Shown here piece by piece: positions 27,593-36,153 of a stretch of 64,000 bases of DNA. The notes beneath the pieces are model-generated. The model saw only the letters and a list, made by a program, of their open reading frames with translations, searched no databases and was not told the DNA's origin. How positions within the stretch are numbered: position 1 is the stretch's first letter; each line of letters opens with the position of its first letter. The translations under genes and the position numbers were made by a program. The DNA is taken from NCBI RefSeq assembly GCF_963931955.1, contig NZ_OZ008337.1:744001-808000 (forward strand), given 5' to 3'. This DNA is from Wolbachia endosymbiont (group A) of Longitarsus flavicornis (GTDB lineage: Bacteria; Pseudomonadota; Alphaproteobacteria; Rickettsiales; Anaplasmataceae).

Positions 27593-29137
27593 TTAATCAT
27601 TGGCTTCGTAGTACTTTTTAACCAACTTATTAAGTAACCTTACACCAAAACCTACTGCTCCTCTTGGACAAATGTCAGTACCTTTCTCGTGCCAAGCAGT
27701 GCCTGCGATATCTAAATGTGCCCAGCAAGTTTCATTCACAAAACGCTGTAAAAACTGTGCAGCCATTATGCTATCTCCACCAGAGCCTGCAGGAGCGATG
27801 TTTTGAACATCAGCAATCGGTGAATCAATAATTTTGTCATAAGTTTCATTCATAGGAAAACGCCATAACTTCTCATTTACTTCATTTCCTGCATCAATCA
27901 GACGGCTTGCTAATTCATCATTATTTGAAAAAAGACCAGCATATTCGTTATTTCCAAGTGCAACCACTATAGCACCAGTTAAAGTTGCAAGATCAATCAT
28001 AAATTTTGGTGAGAATCTGTCTTGCGTATACCATAAAGCATCTGCAAGTATTAATCTTCCTTCTGCATCGGTGTTCAACACTTCTATTGTCTGTCCAGAC
28101 ATTGAAGTTACTACATCACTTGGTCTTTGAGCATTACCACCCACTGCATTTTCTGCAAGTGCGACCACGCCAATTGCATTTACTTTTGCTTTTCGTCCTG
28201 CTAAAGCATGCATCACCCCAACCACAGCAGCAGAGCCTGCCATGTCATATTTCATCGACTCCATACCACGTGAAGGTTTGAGTGATACTCCACCAGTGTC
28301 AAACGTTATACCTTTACCAACAAAAGCTATTGGCTTTTGTTCTTTAGAAGTCCCACTCCATTTTATCACTACTAATTTTGGTTCTTTACTACTTCCTTGT
28401 GCCACTCCAAGCAAGGCTCCCATTTTTTTCTCTTCCATCTGCTTTTTATCAAGCACTTCAATTTCAAGGCCAAGCTTAGTAAGTTCTTTTTTTATATGAT
28501 CAGCATAGGATTCTGGATATAGAATGTTAGGAGGCTCTGTTATAAAAGAGCGCGCAAGAAATATACTCTCACCTTCTTGCCTTAAGTGCTCAAATGATCT
28601 TTCAGCATTACTTAATTGCTTATCTTTTACTAATACGGTAATCTCCTCTACCTCTGTAATTTTCTCATCCTTTTTAGTTTTATACTTATCAAACTTAAAA
28701 CTACGCAGAAACGCACCATATGCAACATTTGCTGCACTACCTTCGATTAAAACCGCTGCTTTTTTAATTTTTAATCTGCTTAGCTCACAATATATTTTAC
28801 CACCAATATTTAATTCTTTATTTTCATTCCATTCATCCTTCTTACCAAGTCCGACAACTATGACATTTTTTTCTTCTGGCAAAGCAGTAGAGAAAAATTC
28901 ACCAAAACTTCCATTGAAATCGCTAAATTGCTTTATATTATCTATGACCTGTTTTCCTTGCAAAACTCCGCCATCATTTACGGTTTCGTTGTCCTCAAAT
29001 AAACCCGTTACTATTGTTTTAAAATCGGGCGAAATTTTAGAAATTGTTATTTTCATTGCTGGCATCTCCGTTGCAAATAATTGTAAACTGTACATAAAAC
29101 ACAGCAAAAACATCAGTAAGATATTTTTCATATACAT
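27593..29137 (-). CDS. pepA: leucyl aminopeptidase with N-terminal leader
   Basis: This M17 metallo-aminopeptidase removes N-terminal residues from peptides. The catalytic half has FVGKGITFDTGGVSLKPS, the metal-binding GMESMKYDMAGSAAV and the signature NTDAEGRLILADALWY. I choose ATG 29137 (514 residues). The next 66 nt align gap-free with the first 66 nt of the dioxygenase gene at 29834 and encode a signal-like leader (MYMKNILLMFLLCFMYSLQL then FATE). The usual cytosolic start would be the later methionine of MKITISKISPDF. So this peptidase may be exported. It is downstream of the dioxygenase on the same strand, 56 bp away. Confidence 0.93.
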   Translation of the reverse strand: MYMKNILLMFLLCFMYSLQLFATEMPAMKITISKISPDFKTIVTGLFEDNETVNDGGVLQGKQVIDNIKQFSDFNGSFGEFFSTALPEEKNVIVVGLGKKDEWNENKELNIGGKIYCELSRLKIKKAAVLIEGSAANVAYGAFLRSFKFDKYKTKKDEKITEVEEITVLVKDKQLSNAERSFEHLRQEGESIFLARSFITEPPNILYPESYADHIKKELTKLGLEIEVLDKKQMEEKKMGALLGVAQGSSKEPKLVVIKWSGTSKEQKPIAFVGKGITFDTGGVSLKPSRGMESMKYDMAGSAAVVGVMHALAGRKAKVNAIGVVALAENAVGGNAQRPSDVVTSMSGQTIEVLNTDAEGRLILADALWYTQDRFSPKFMIDLATLTGAIVVALGNNEYAGLFSNNDELASRLIDAGNEVNEKLWRFPMNETYDKIIDSPIADVQNIAPAGSGGDSIMAAQFLQRFVNETCWAHLDIAGTAWHEKGTDICPRGAVGFGVRLLNKLVKKYYEAND

Positions 29138-29192
29138 CCTAAGTACAATAACACTCAAGTTTACTATGGACTCCCTTACATGCAAGGGTTTT

Positions 29193-29834
29193 TTATCTTT
29201 TATTAGAGAACTTATTATATCCGCCCAAGGTAATGTTAAACGTATAGGTTTTTATGACCTGATCACTGTAAGTAAATGGTGTTACGAGAAGGCTTGCAAG
29301 CCCATTACTAACAAAATCTCCAAGAACAGGATCAGCACAATTATCGCAATTATGGTCAACAAAAAACATTTGCGTTGTGAATTCCGGAAAATCCGGATGT
29401 TGAACTAGAAAGTTGATATGTGGAGCTCTATCACCAATTTTACCAGGTGCTATCGTAATAAAATTATAATAGCCAAGATTATTCACTACAAACCTTCCTG
29501 ATCCAGCAAAATTCGGATCATCCTCTATATTCTTATCGTAATGGTTCACGCCGCGTGAATTTGCGTGCCATATAGAAACTACAGCATTTTGTATTGGTAA
29601 ACAGTTTATATCAGTAATTCTACCCACTATGTGTATTAATTCTCCTGTTGCACTATTTGGAGAACCAGGTTTTCTTCTTAAATTGTTTGAAGAGTTAAAA
29701 TTTTTTGGCCTTGCATCAAGATCATAAATCTCTGGAGTTTCAATGCAGTTAAGCAAAACAGGATCAGCTGCAAATAGCGGCAAACTGAATATCATTTGTA
29801 CTAAAAGTGCTAACAAGATATTTTTCACATTCAT
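29193..29834 (-). CDS. secreted intradiol dioxygenase-like protein
   Basis: This 213-residue protein has a clear signal peptide (MNVKNILLALLVQMIFSLPL, then FAAD) and an intradiol ring-cleavage dioxygenase fold: IVGRITDINCLPIQNAVVSI, WHANSRGVNHYD, NNLGYYNFITIAPGKIGDRA. Active enzymes bind Fe(III) with two Tyr and a His-x-His pair. Here the last pair reads APHINFLV, so the second His is Asn, as in the non-catalytic alpha chains of protocatechuate dioxygenase. Tyrosines remain. Aromatic degradation would be odd in an endosymbiont, so the real substrate is doubtful. pepA follows. Confidence 0.8.
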   Translation of the reverse strand: MNVKNILLALLVQMIFSLPLFAADPVLLNCIETPEIYDLDARPKNFNSSNNLRRKPGSPNSATGELIHIVGRITDINCLPIQNAVVSIWHANSRGVNHYDKNIEDDPNFAGSGRFVVNNLGYYNFITIAPGKIGDRAPHINFLVQHPDFPEFTTQMFFVDHNCDNCADPVLGDFVSNGLASLLVTPFTYSDQVIKTYTFNITLGGYNKFSNKR

Positions 29835-29843
29835 TTCATTTAT

Positions 29844-30404
29844 AATAGACTTCTTGCATAACCATATAACAAACTTTTATTGGAAATAGAAACGAAAAAA
29901 CTTACTTGACAAACTCCGCCAGCCCCCTTATCATGAAACTGAAGCTATTTATTTATCTTCTCTGTACAGATTAAATGACAAAAAAACTCAACGTATCTGG
30001 CGTCTCATGTTTAATTTTTTGCACTATGTGCACTCTATGTCTTTATCAAATTTCTAGGTTTTTACCTATACAAGCTGAAATACGCTTATAAAGCATTTAA
30101 AACATCAAAAAACGCCAACTTAAAAAATGGATAGTGAATAATTAGCTACCCTAGGGTTTCTTTTGCCTTTTTTCTGTTTAGTAAATTTCTTAAACATTTA
30201 TGACTAAAGGTTAGTTGCATTAAAAAGCAGCTAAATCGCGGTTATTAAGCGTTTAGAATAAAAAAACGCCATACTTGAAAGTATAATGTAAGTAATTAGC
30301 CAACCACGGGGCTTCTTTTGCCTTTTTTTTCGTTTGGTAAATTTCTTAAATATTATGGCTAAAGATTACACGAATGTTGCAATTACAAAAGCGATCTCTA
30401 CTAG
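29844..30404 (+). repeat. long inverted repeat, arm B (about 561 bp)
   Basis: This is the inverted partner of 15509-16065. It starts AATAGACTTCTTGCATAACC and ends near GCGATCTCTACTAGGAGG. Both arms abut units of the GTCATCCCAGTG palindrome family at the same end. Two imperfect internal repeats end in TTCTTTTGCCTTTTTT and GTAAATTTCTTAAA. No gene is evident. The arms are 13.8 kb apart, so recombination between them would invert the glyQS-uvrC/nuoGH-hemB/pepA block. Confidence 0.85.
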
Positions 30405-30650
30405 GAGGATGTCATTCCAGTGCTCCTTTTTTTGTCATCCCAGTGTCAGCTACTCGGATGACAAAGGAGGGCGTTACTCCAGTGTCAGCTACTCGGATGA
30501 CAAAAAAAGGAGTACTGGGATGACACCATCATAAAGTAAACCAGTGTCAGCTACTCGGATGACAAGAAGAGGGCACTGCCGTCATAAAGGAACCAGTGTC
30601 AGCTACTTGGATGACAGGAGAAGGAGGTACTGGGATGACAAGAATTGAAT
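30405..30650 (+). repeat. array of GTCATCCCAGTG-family palindromic units (P2)
   Basis: Four near-identical copies of CAGTGTCAGCTACTCGGATG occur at about 30440-30463, 30479-30502, 30541-30564 and 30593-30616, interleaved with inverted halves (TACTGGGATGACA at 30513 and 30629). The spacers differ (CAAAGGAGGGCG, AAAAAAAGGAG, AGAAGAGGGCAC). This suggests serial duplication. The following 30651-30816 segment is AT-rich; I see nothing further in it. Confidence 0.8.
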
Positions 30651-30816
30651 GATATCATAGGGCTTGCATGATAGGAGAATTGGATTTGAGCTACTCAGAT
30701 CTGCCATGCAAACTGCAACCCTAAATGTTGGAGCACTGTCGTACACTAAGCGCTGTAATGACAATTTTAGTCGCTACATACAACACTATAAATAATCGAA
30801 GTCATTTTCCCATCGG

Positions 30817-32124
30817 TCAGTTAATATCATTAAAGTTAGTATTCTCCATAGCGAAGTCTCTGGCTAGAAATAACGAGCCACAGATCAGTATGGTTTTGAC
30901 GTTTTGGATAGAGGCTTTTAATATGTGATTTGATATTGCATCGCCAATTGACTCACACTCAATTGCTTTTATTCCTATGTTATTGGCTTTTTCCCTAATC
31001 AAGTTTGTATTTGTTGCTTTGGGCTCAGATTTAACACAAACCGCACATAATAACTTGATATATGGTTTTAAGTGTTCTAAGAACTCTTCCACATTTCTGT
31101 TACGAGTAACACCAAAAATTATATAGATACCTTCAGCAAAATTATCTTTTATCCACTGAAATAGCACTCTAGCACCATCATTATTGTGCGCACCATCTAA
31201 AAATAATTGCCAATCTTTTGGTAATAAAGAAATTAAATTGCCCTCTTTTATACGCTCCAGTCGTGCAGGCCAATAAGTGCACTGTAAACCTGAAGTGATA
31301 TCCTCTTCTCCAATATCAAATCCATATTTTCCACTCAAAATGCTACATGCTGCAATAGCATTGCCTGCATTAATTATTTGGTGATCACCCTTTAAAGACG
31401 GCAAAGGAAATTCTATTGATTGAATAGCTGATTGGAAAACCATTTTGTTGTTCTTTTTTTTGCAATTCCATTCAAAACCTCCTCTATATAAGGGAGATTT
31501 CTTATTTATTGCGTGGTATTCTAGCGTGTTCATTATAGATTTTTCTTGTGGTGCTATCACGCAAGGAACATTAGGTTTCATTATTCCAGCCTTTTCACCT
31601 GCTATAATTTCTATAGTAGGGCCAAGATATTCCGTATGATCAAGTGCAATGGAAGTAATTATTGTTAAAATCGGACTATCTATAACATTTGTTGTATCAA
31701 GTCTTCCACCCATACCCACTTCAATTAAAGTTATATCGGCTTTATGACGAGAAAAAGCTAAAAAAGCTGCAATAGTTGCAGCTTCAAACAGAGTGATAGG
31801 TTGTTCTGCAATTACGGCACGGCATTCTTCTAACAAGCTATATAATTCATTATCGTCGATATAACTGCCTGCAATAACTATTCTTTCATTAAAATTCACC
31901 AAATGTGGAGAAGTGTATGCGTGTACCTTATACCCTGCTGCTTGCATTATATATCTTATAAATGCTAGTGTTGAGCCTTTCCCATTAGTTCCAGCTATAT
32001 GAATTACGGGAGGCACTTTTTTCTCGGGATTATCTAGTTTACTAAGAAAGCTTTTTATGCGATCAAGAGAAAAATCATTCGGCCTGCTACCAAGTGGCTT
32101 AGGCCAATGAGGCATATATATCAT
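30817..32124 (-). CDS. folC: bifunctional dihydrofolate/folylpolyglutamate synthase
   Basis: FolC adds glutamate to dihydropteroate and to folates. Its 435 residues include the P-loop IAGTNGKGSTLAFIRYIM, ITLIEVGMGGRLDTTNVI, IALDHTEYLGPTIEIIAGEK and FLDGAHNNDGARVLFQWI. The N-terminus MPHWPKPLGSRPNDFSLDRI is typical; translation may begin at either of two nearby starts. The start at 32124 overlaps the mlaC stop by 4 bp, so it is likely to be coupled to that gene. Confidence 0.95.
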   Translation of the reverse strand: MIYMPHWPKPLGSRPNDFSLDRIKSFLSKLDNPEKKVPPVIHIAGTNGKGSTLAFIRYIMQAAGYKVHAYTSPHLVNFNERIVIAGSYIDDNELYSLLEECRAVIAEQPITLFEAATIAAFLAFSRHKADITLIEVGMGGRLDTTNVIDSPILTIITSIALDHTEYLGPTIEIIAGEKAGIMKPNVPCVIAPQEKSIMNTLEYHAINKKSPLYRGGFEWNCKKKNNKMVFQSAIQSIEFPLPSLKGDHQIINAGNAIAACSILSGKYGFDIGEEDITSGLQCTYWPARLERIKEGNLISLLPKDWQLFLDGAHNNDGARVLFQWIKDNFAEGIYIIFGVTRNRNVEEFLEHLKPYIKLLCAVCVKSEPKATNTNLIREKANNIGIKAIECESIGDAISNHILKASIQNVKTILICGSLFLARDFAMENTNFNDIN

Positions 32125-32711
32125 AGATTATTGTTACATTTTAATTCACCTATCACACTTGCTATGCCATGCGTGTCAATCTTCTCACTAAATTGAGAAC
32201 GTTGATTAATAGCAATACTTATTCCACTCATTACAACATCACTTATCAAGAAAGAACTGTTATTTTTAGTAACTTTAAAATCAATATTTGTAAATTCTTC
32301 ATCACCGTAAGAAAATCTTGTACTAATTAAGCAAGTTTCATCGTCAACTGCTCTTGAGCTTATTATGATCATTTCACTATTACTCATGTATTTAGATAAA
32401 ATTTTAACGCACAAACGTGTAAGATACACTTCATACTCTCTTAAGAAATCTTCCCTTTCCTTCTGGGTAGTCAAAACCCCATATTTTCCCATGACAAATC
32501 GAGATATTTCTTTGAGGTTAACATTATTCTGAATGACCTCCTGAAGCTTTTCGTGTACATGCTCTAGGTTTTTTCTATTTCCTTTTGTAGATATGCTGTC
32601 TACTTGTTGTTTCATAGTATGCACAAAAATTTTGTGACCTGTACAATTAGTGTAAGCACTTGAAGAAATTACAATAAAAACAATAATGATTAAAACTTTA
32701 GTAATATTCAT
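32121..32711 (-). CDS. mlaC: MlaC-like phospholipid-transport periplasmic protein
   Basis: MlaC carries phospholipids between the outer and inner membrane with the Mla ABC transporter. The 196-residue product has a signal peptide (MNITKVLIIIVFIVISSSAY), helix blocks EVIQNNVNLKEISRFVMGKY and FLREYEVYLTRLCVKILSKY, and the closing NNSSFLISDVVMSGISIAIN, matching the MlaC/Ttg2D family. The length is typical. No other mla gene is in the window. It is followed by folC (4-bp overlap), an arrangement with no obvious functional logic. Confidence 0.85.
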   Translation of the reverse strand: MNITKVLIIIVFIVISSSAYTNCTGHKIFVHTMKQQVDSISTKGNRKNLEHVHEKLQEVIQNNVNLKEISRFVMGKYGVLTTQKEREDFLREYEVYLTRLCVKILSKYMSNSEMIIISSRAVDDETCLISTRFSYGDEEFTNIDFKVTKNNSSFLISDVVMSGISIAINQRSQFSEKIDTHGIASVIGELKCNNNL

Positions 32712-32776
32712 AAGATATACTTAAAATGCAAAGTTTAATAAAGATTAAATAACAATCGCTGACTTTAATATACCTA

Positions 32777-32806
32777 TAGACATGCTCTGTGTAAATCATC
32801 TATAAT
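32777..32806 (+). promoter_or_regulatory. sigma-70-type promoter for the 32812 RNA
   Basis: TAGACA (32777-32782) and a perfect TATAAT (32801-32806) are separated by 18 bp. The predicted start, about 32812, falls at the 5' edge of the structured RNA candidate. Confidence 0.7.
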
Positions 32807-32811
32807 TCAAG

Positions 32812-32976
32812 TAGGGGTCTGTGCTATGCGTTATGAGTTAAGTTAAATTTCCCGAGCGATAATTTCTAGTCAAGGGAATTGCCTCTATTAATTTCGTTGA
32901 AATTAATACGCGATGCCCACCTTAACTTTAGTCTCAGGAATCTACTAAGGCTGACGGTAGATACGGATCCTTTTTT
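32812..32976 (+). ncRNA. ssrS: structured small RNA, probably 6S RNA
   Basis: This segment of about 165 nt lies between a strong promoter and a T6 run (32971-32976) after CGGATCC. The 5' and 3' ends can pair (GGGTCTGTG with TACGGATCC, with G-U pairs), AAGTTAA pairs with TTAACTT further in, and an apical hairpin ATTAATTTC-GTT-GAAATTAAT closes the top, giving the long interrupted rod of 6S RNA. CCCGAGCGATAATTT resembles the CCUGAGCCGAUAUUU block of enterobacterial 6S. 6S RNA binds RNA polymerase holoenzyme. The identity is an inference; a structured, independently promoted RNA is well supported. Confidence 0.65.
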
Positions 32977-32992
32977 GATTGGTACTAAATTT

Positions 32993-33454
32993 ATGCTTCA
33001 TCAATACAGAGAACAAGGTACCTTCCTATGTTCGCCTAATGAAGTATTCCAAATTGTAATTGATGTTGAAAGGTATCCTGATTTTGTTCCTTGGTGCAAA
33101 GCCGTTTATATAAAAGAAAAAATTGACAATCAAATGGTTGTGGACCTTCTAGCAGCTTTTCATGGAACTAAAGGAAGATATACATCAGAGGTAACCTTTC
33201 TTTCTCCAAGTAGAACAAATGAAGGTTGGATAAAAGCTGTATCATCAAATGGAATATTTAAACATCTATGCAATAAATGGCAATTCATTCCCATAGATGA
33301 AAATAAAACTATGGTAAAGTTTTATATAGAGTTTAAGTTTAAGTCCAACTCATTTTCAACCCTATTAAACTCAGTATATAAATATACACAAAGTAAAATA
33401 ATTGCTGCATTTAAAGACAGGGCTGAAAGCCTTGCTAAACAAAAGTTACCTTGA
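32993..33454 (+). CDS. ratA: RatA/COQ10-type START-domain protein
   Basis: This gene encodes 153 residues from ATG 32993 (MLHQYREQGTFLCSPNEVFQ). The frame extends upstream into the 6S-like RNA, so that start is rejected. VIDVERYPDFVPWCKAVYI and the closing VNSVYKYTQSKIIAAFKDRA are typical of the polyketide cyclase/START family that includes COQ10, which assists ubiquinone function, and the toxin-like RatA. In alphaproteobacteria the quinone-linked role is more probable. The ATG follows the RNA terminator by 17 bp, so translation depends on read-through or on an unseen promoter. Confidence 0.88.
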   Translation: MLHQYREQGTFLCSPNEVFQIVIDVERYPDFVPWCKAVYIKEKIDNQMVVDLLAAFHGTKGRYTSEVTFLSPSRTNEGWIKAVSSNGIFKHLCNKWQFIPIDENKTMVKFYIEFKFKSNSFSTLLNSVYKYTQSKIIAAFKDRAESLAKQKLP

Positions 33455-33507
33455 CATTATTTATATAAATATATAATTTTTTTAGTAAGTTAAGTATTTA
33501 TATCGTA

Positions 33508-34194
33508 ATGATTTTTAGACTATTGCTTTTATCAATTTTTATAAGTGTTAATTCTTATGCAGTTGTTAACCAACATATTCAAAAAGAAACTAATGAAATA
33601 ACATCAAAGGAGTTACTATCACTATTACCCGATGATAAATTATTAGGAGATCCAAAAGCACCAATTCTAATGATAGAATATGCTTCATTAACTTGCTATC
33701 ACTGCTCTCTTTTTCATAAGAATGTTTTTCCTAAAATAAAAGAGAAATATATAGACACAGGTAAGATGTTATACATATTTCGTCATTTTCCTTTGGATTA
33801 CAGAGGACTAAAGGCTGCAATGCTAAGTCATTGCTACGAAAAACAAGAAGACTACTTTAATTTTAACAAAGCTGTTTTTAACTCAATAGATTCGTGGAAT
33901 TACTACAATTTAAGTGATTTGACTTTACTACAAAGAATTGCTGCACTAAGCAACTTAAAGCAAGATGCATTTAACCAATGCATTAATGATAAGAAAATTA
34001 TGGATAAAATCATAAATGATAAATCACTGGCAATTAATAAACTTGGTATCACAGCTACCCCAATATTTTTCATCAAGCTTAACGATGGTAAGTCATATAT
34101 AGAGCATAATAAAGTTAAACATGAAGGGTATAAAGAGCTGAAATACCTCACTGACGTGATAGATAAATTATATGGAAAAGCTATAGTGAAGTAA
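33508..34194 (+). CDS. DsbA-like periplasmic thiol oxidoreductase
   Basis: This 228-residue protein has a signal peptide (MIFRLLLLSIFISVNSYA). A thioredoxin fold begins LLGDPKAPILMIEYASLTCY. The redox motif is Cys63-Tyr-His-Cys66, followed by FHKNVFPKIKEKYIDTGKML and FRHFPLDYRGLKAAMLSHCY. The cis-proline loop is GITATPIFFI. This is the DsbA/DsbG-related group common in Rickettsiales (alpha-DsbA). It forms or shuffles disulfides in exported proteins, perhaps including Wsp-type outer-membrane proteins (inference). It is monocistronic, downstream of ratA on the same strand. Confidence 0.9.
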   Translation: MIFRLLLLSIFISVNSYAVVNQHIQKETNEITSKELLSLLPDDKLLGDPKAPILMIEYASLTCYHCSLFHKNVFPKIKEKYIDTGKMLYIFRHFPLDYRGLKAAMLSHCYEKQEDYFNFNKAVFNSIDSWNYYNLSDLTLLQRIAALSNLKQDAFNQCINDKKIMDKIINDKSLAINKLGITATPIFFIKLNDGKSYIEHNKVKHEGYKELKYLTDVIDKLYGKAIVK

Positions 34195-34223
34195 TACCAC
34201 TGTAGCTTACCATATAAAAGACT

Positions 34224-34502
34224 CTATGCTGAGTCATTGTTTTTTACGACTGTTTGTTGTTTTTTACGCTCAAATTCTCTTTTTTTACTGTGCCAAGCGT
34301 AGTAATACATAGCAATTTTATTCTCTATTAATACTATTGTTCCATCATAAAACTGAACCATATCCATAACTTTTCTCTGAGCTTCATCAAAACGTTCTTT
34401 ATACTTTTCACGATAAGCTGGATTATTTAGTAACATAACCCCTTCATTCTTGTTAGATTTTTTGTTTAACGTTTCAACTTCGCTAGCAATAGTATAAGAC
34501 AT
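34224..34502 (-). CDS. small uncharacterised protein
   Basis: This 92-residue protein starts MSYTIASEVETLNKKSNKNE. It is largely helical by composition and charged at the C-terminus (KKREFERKKQQTVVKNN). No signal or membrane segment and no recognised domain were found. AGGGGGTTATATG gives a good ribosome-binding site directly upstream of its start, supporting translation. It converges with the DsbA-like gene (29 bp between stops). The AT-rich 34503-34753 region upstream shows no other gene. Confidence 0.6.
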   Translation of the reverse strand: MSYTIASEVETLNKKSNKNEGVMLLNNPAYREKYKERFDEAQRKVMDMVQFYDGTIVLIENKIAMYYYAWHSKKREFERKKQQTVVKNNDSA

Positions 34503-34753
34503 ATAACCCCCTCTAATTGATTATAAAAATTATATTTTAATAAAGAGAAATGCGCATAAACAATCTCTTTAATTCCAGCACAATAATCGACTGCTTATTA
34601 TACTAGTTAACTATAGTACAATATATAATAATTCTTGTCACTTAAAATTTTATACTATGAAATAATAACTTAAAATAAATGTTTTTATTATTTCAAACTA
34701 TATTATTATATTTATAAATTGTGTATGAATTAAGCTTCCTTAATTTATAATAT

Positions 34754-35401
34754 ATGCGTAATAATTTTAGTATAAAATTGTCATACATAAGAAATCTATT
34801 TGCAAAAGAATATAAAACAATAGAAGAATATTGTATTCTTGAAAAAAAGCAACATATTCAGATCGGCCCTGAAGAAGGAAAGCTATTAAGTTTATTTATA
34901 AAAATCCATAAAATCAAAAGTATTGTTGAGATTGGCACGTTATACGGTTATTCGTCGATTTGCATGGCAAAAGCTCTACTGGAAGATGGTCACATATATA
35001 CAATAGAAAATAACCCTCAATACTCAAGAATAGCAAAAAAAAATTTTAGTGCTTTTAATCTGAGTGATAAAATTACTCTAATAGAAGGCAATGCATTGGA
35101 AAAACTTAATGAATTATCAGCAAAAGCACCATTTGACATGATATTTATCGATGCTGATAAAGGTGGTTATCCTAAATATTTAGATTGGGCAGAGTCATAC
35201 ATTAAACAAGATGGGCTAATCGTTGCAGATAACACTCTATTGTTTAACACAGTATTTTTAGAATCGCCTCCAAAAGAAGTATCAGAAAAATCATGGCATG
35301 CTATGAGGGAGTTTAATAATAGATTATCAGATGAAAAAAAATATTTCTCTATATTGATTCCAACTGATGAAGGAATGACTGTAGCTTTAAAGCTAACATA
35401 A
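34754..35401 (+). CDS. SAM-dependent O-methyltransferase
   Basis: This 215-residue class I methyltransferase of the COG4122/CCoAOMT-like family has motif I KSIVEIGTLYGYSSICMAKA, then IYTIENNPQYSRIAKKNFSA and the acidic metal-binding block FDMIFIDADKGGYPKYLDWA, with DNTLLFNTVFL. The family O-methylates small phenolics or other substrates; the substrate is unknown. It converges with the GST gene (1 bp between stops). The gene looks intact. Confidence 0.88.
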   Translation: MRNNFSIKLSYIRNLFAKEYKTIEEYCILEKKQHIQIGPEEGKLLSLFIKIHKIKSIVEIGTLYGYSSICMAKALLEDGHIYTIENNPQYSRIAKKNFSAFNLSDKITLIEGNALEKLNELSAKAPFDMIFIDADKGGYPKYLDWAESYIKQDGLIVADNTLLFNTVFLESPPKEVSEKSWHAMREFNNRLSDEKKYFSILIPTDEGMTVALKLT

Positions 35402-35402
35402 G

Positions 35403-36056
35403 TTAAAAATCAAGGTCAGCATAATGTTTAGGAGAGATTAAACCAGAAATCCTCTCTAATAATATCTCACGAAAACAAGGCTTTGATTTAACAATGGAGT
35501 ACCATTCTTTTAAAATTTTACTTTTTTCCCATGGAAAACTACTTACATAATCCATTACGGAAATATGCGATGCTAAAGTAATATCAGCCAAAGTGAACTT
35601 ATCAGTTGCAAGCCAAACGTTCTTGTTAATTAAGTGTTCGATGTATTCCATATGGTAAGGCAGGTTATGCTGAGCTGCATGAAGAAATCTAGAGTCAGGG
35701 CTGCGGTTAGTAATTACTTTTTCATTCATAATATACTTAGTAACTTCATTGTAAAATTTGTTATCGAACCAATTGATTAGAGCGCGTATTTTAGACTTAA
35801 TAATAGTGGATGAACCAAGTAATTTGATGTCGCTATTGTAAGTTTCTTCTATATATTCACAAATGGCATTACTATCCGCTATTACAAAGTTATTATCTAT
35901 TAATACTGGTACTTGCCCGGTTGGATTGATCTCCATAAATTCATTCCGCTTTTCCCACGGATTTTCATACACTAGATCACAGCTCAACTTTTTTTCTTTG
36001 AGAAGAGCTCTAACTTTTCGTGAAAATGGACAAAGAGGAAAATGATATAAAATCAT
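35403..36056 (-). CDS. glutathione S-transferase-family protein
   Basis: This 217-residue protein has an N-terminal thioredoxin fold (MILYHFPLCPFSRKVRALLK) with LIDNNFVIADSNAICEYIEE as the glutathione-binding Ser-loop. A helical C-terminal domain contains TDKFTLADITLASHISVMDY. Cysteine and serine in the CPFS motif suggest an omega/beta-like or SspA-like thiol enzyme. The substrate is unknown; detoxification or redox is likely. Its promoter region backs onto the SRP RNA gene. Confidence 0.87.
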   Translation of the reverse strand: MILYHFPLCPFSRKVRALLKEKKLSCDLVYENPWEKRNEFMEINPTGQVPVLIDNNFVIADSNAICEYIEETYNSDIKLLGSSTIIKSKIRALINWFDNKFYNEVTKYIMNEKVITNRSPDSRFLHAAQHNLPYHMEYIEHLINKNVWLATDKFTLADITLASHISVMDYVSSFPWEKSKILKEWYSIVKSKPCFREILLERISGLISPKHYADLDF

Positions 36057-36138
36057 AATTAATTTCTATATATAGTTTATGCAACCCCGACTGATCATAA
36101 ACTAACATAGGATATACCTTGCTAAATAAAAAAAAAAG

Positions 36139-36144
36139 TATAAT
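36139..36144 (+). promoter_or_regulatory. -10 box of the SRP RNA gene
   Basis: A perfect TATAAT lies 10 bp upstream of the SRP RNA 5' end. A -35 match is weak (TTGCTA at 36119 with only 14-bp spacing), so only the -10 is claimed. Confidence 0.6.
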
Positions 36145-36153
36145 ATTTTATAA

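Noticed and set aside
30334..30534. 66-codon frame starting MVNFL
   Set aside because: Related to a frame in repeat arm A, but it diverges into palindromes; conserved start region is noted as part of the repeat only.
32879..32992. N-terminal extension of RatA
   Set aside because: It overlaps the structured RNA and does not match the START-domain family.
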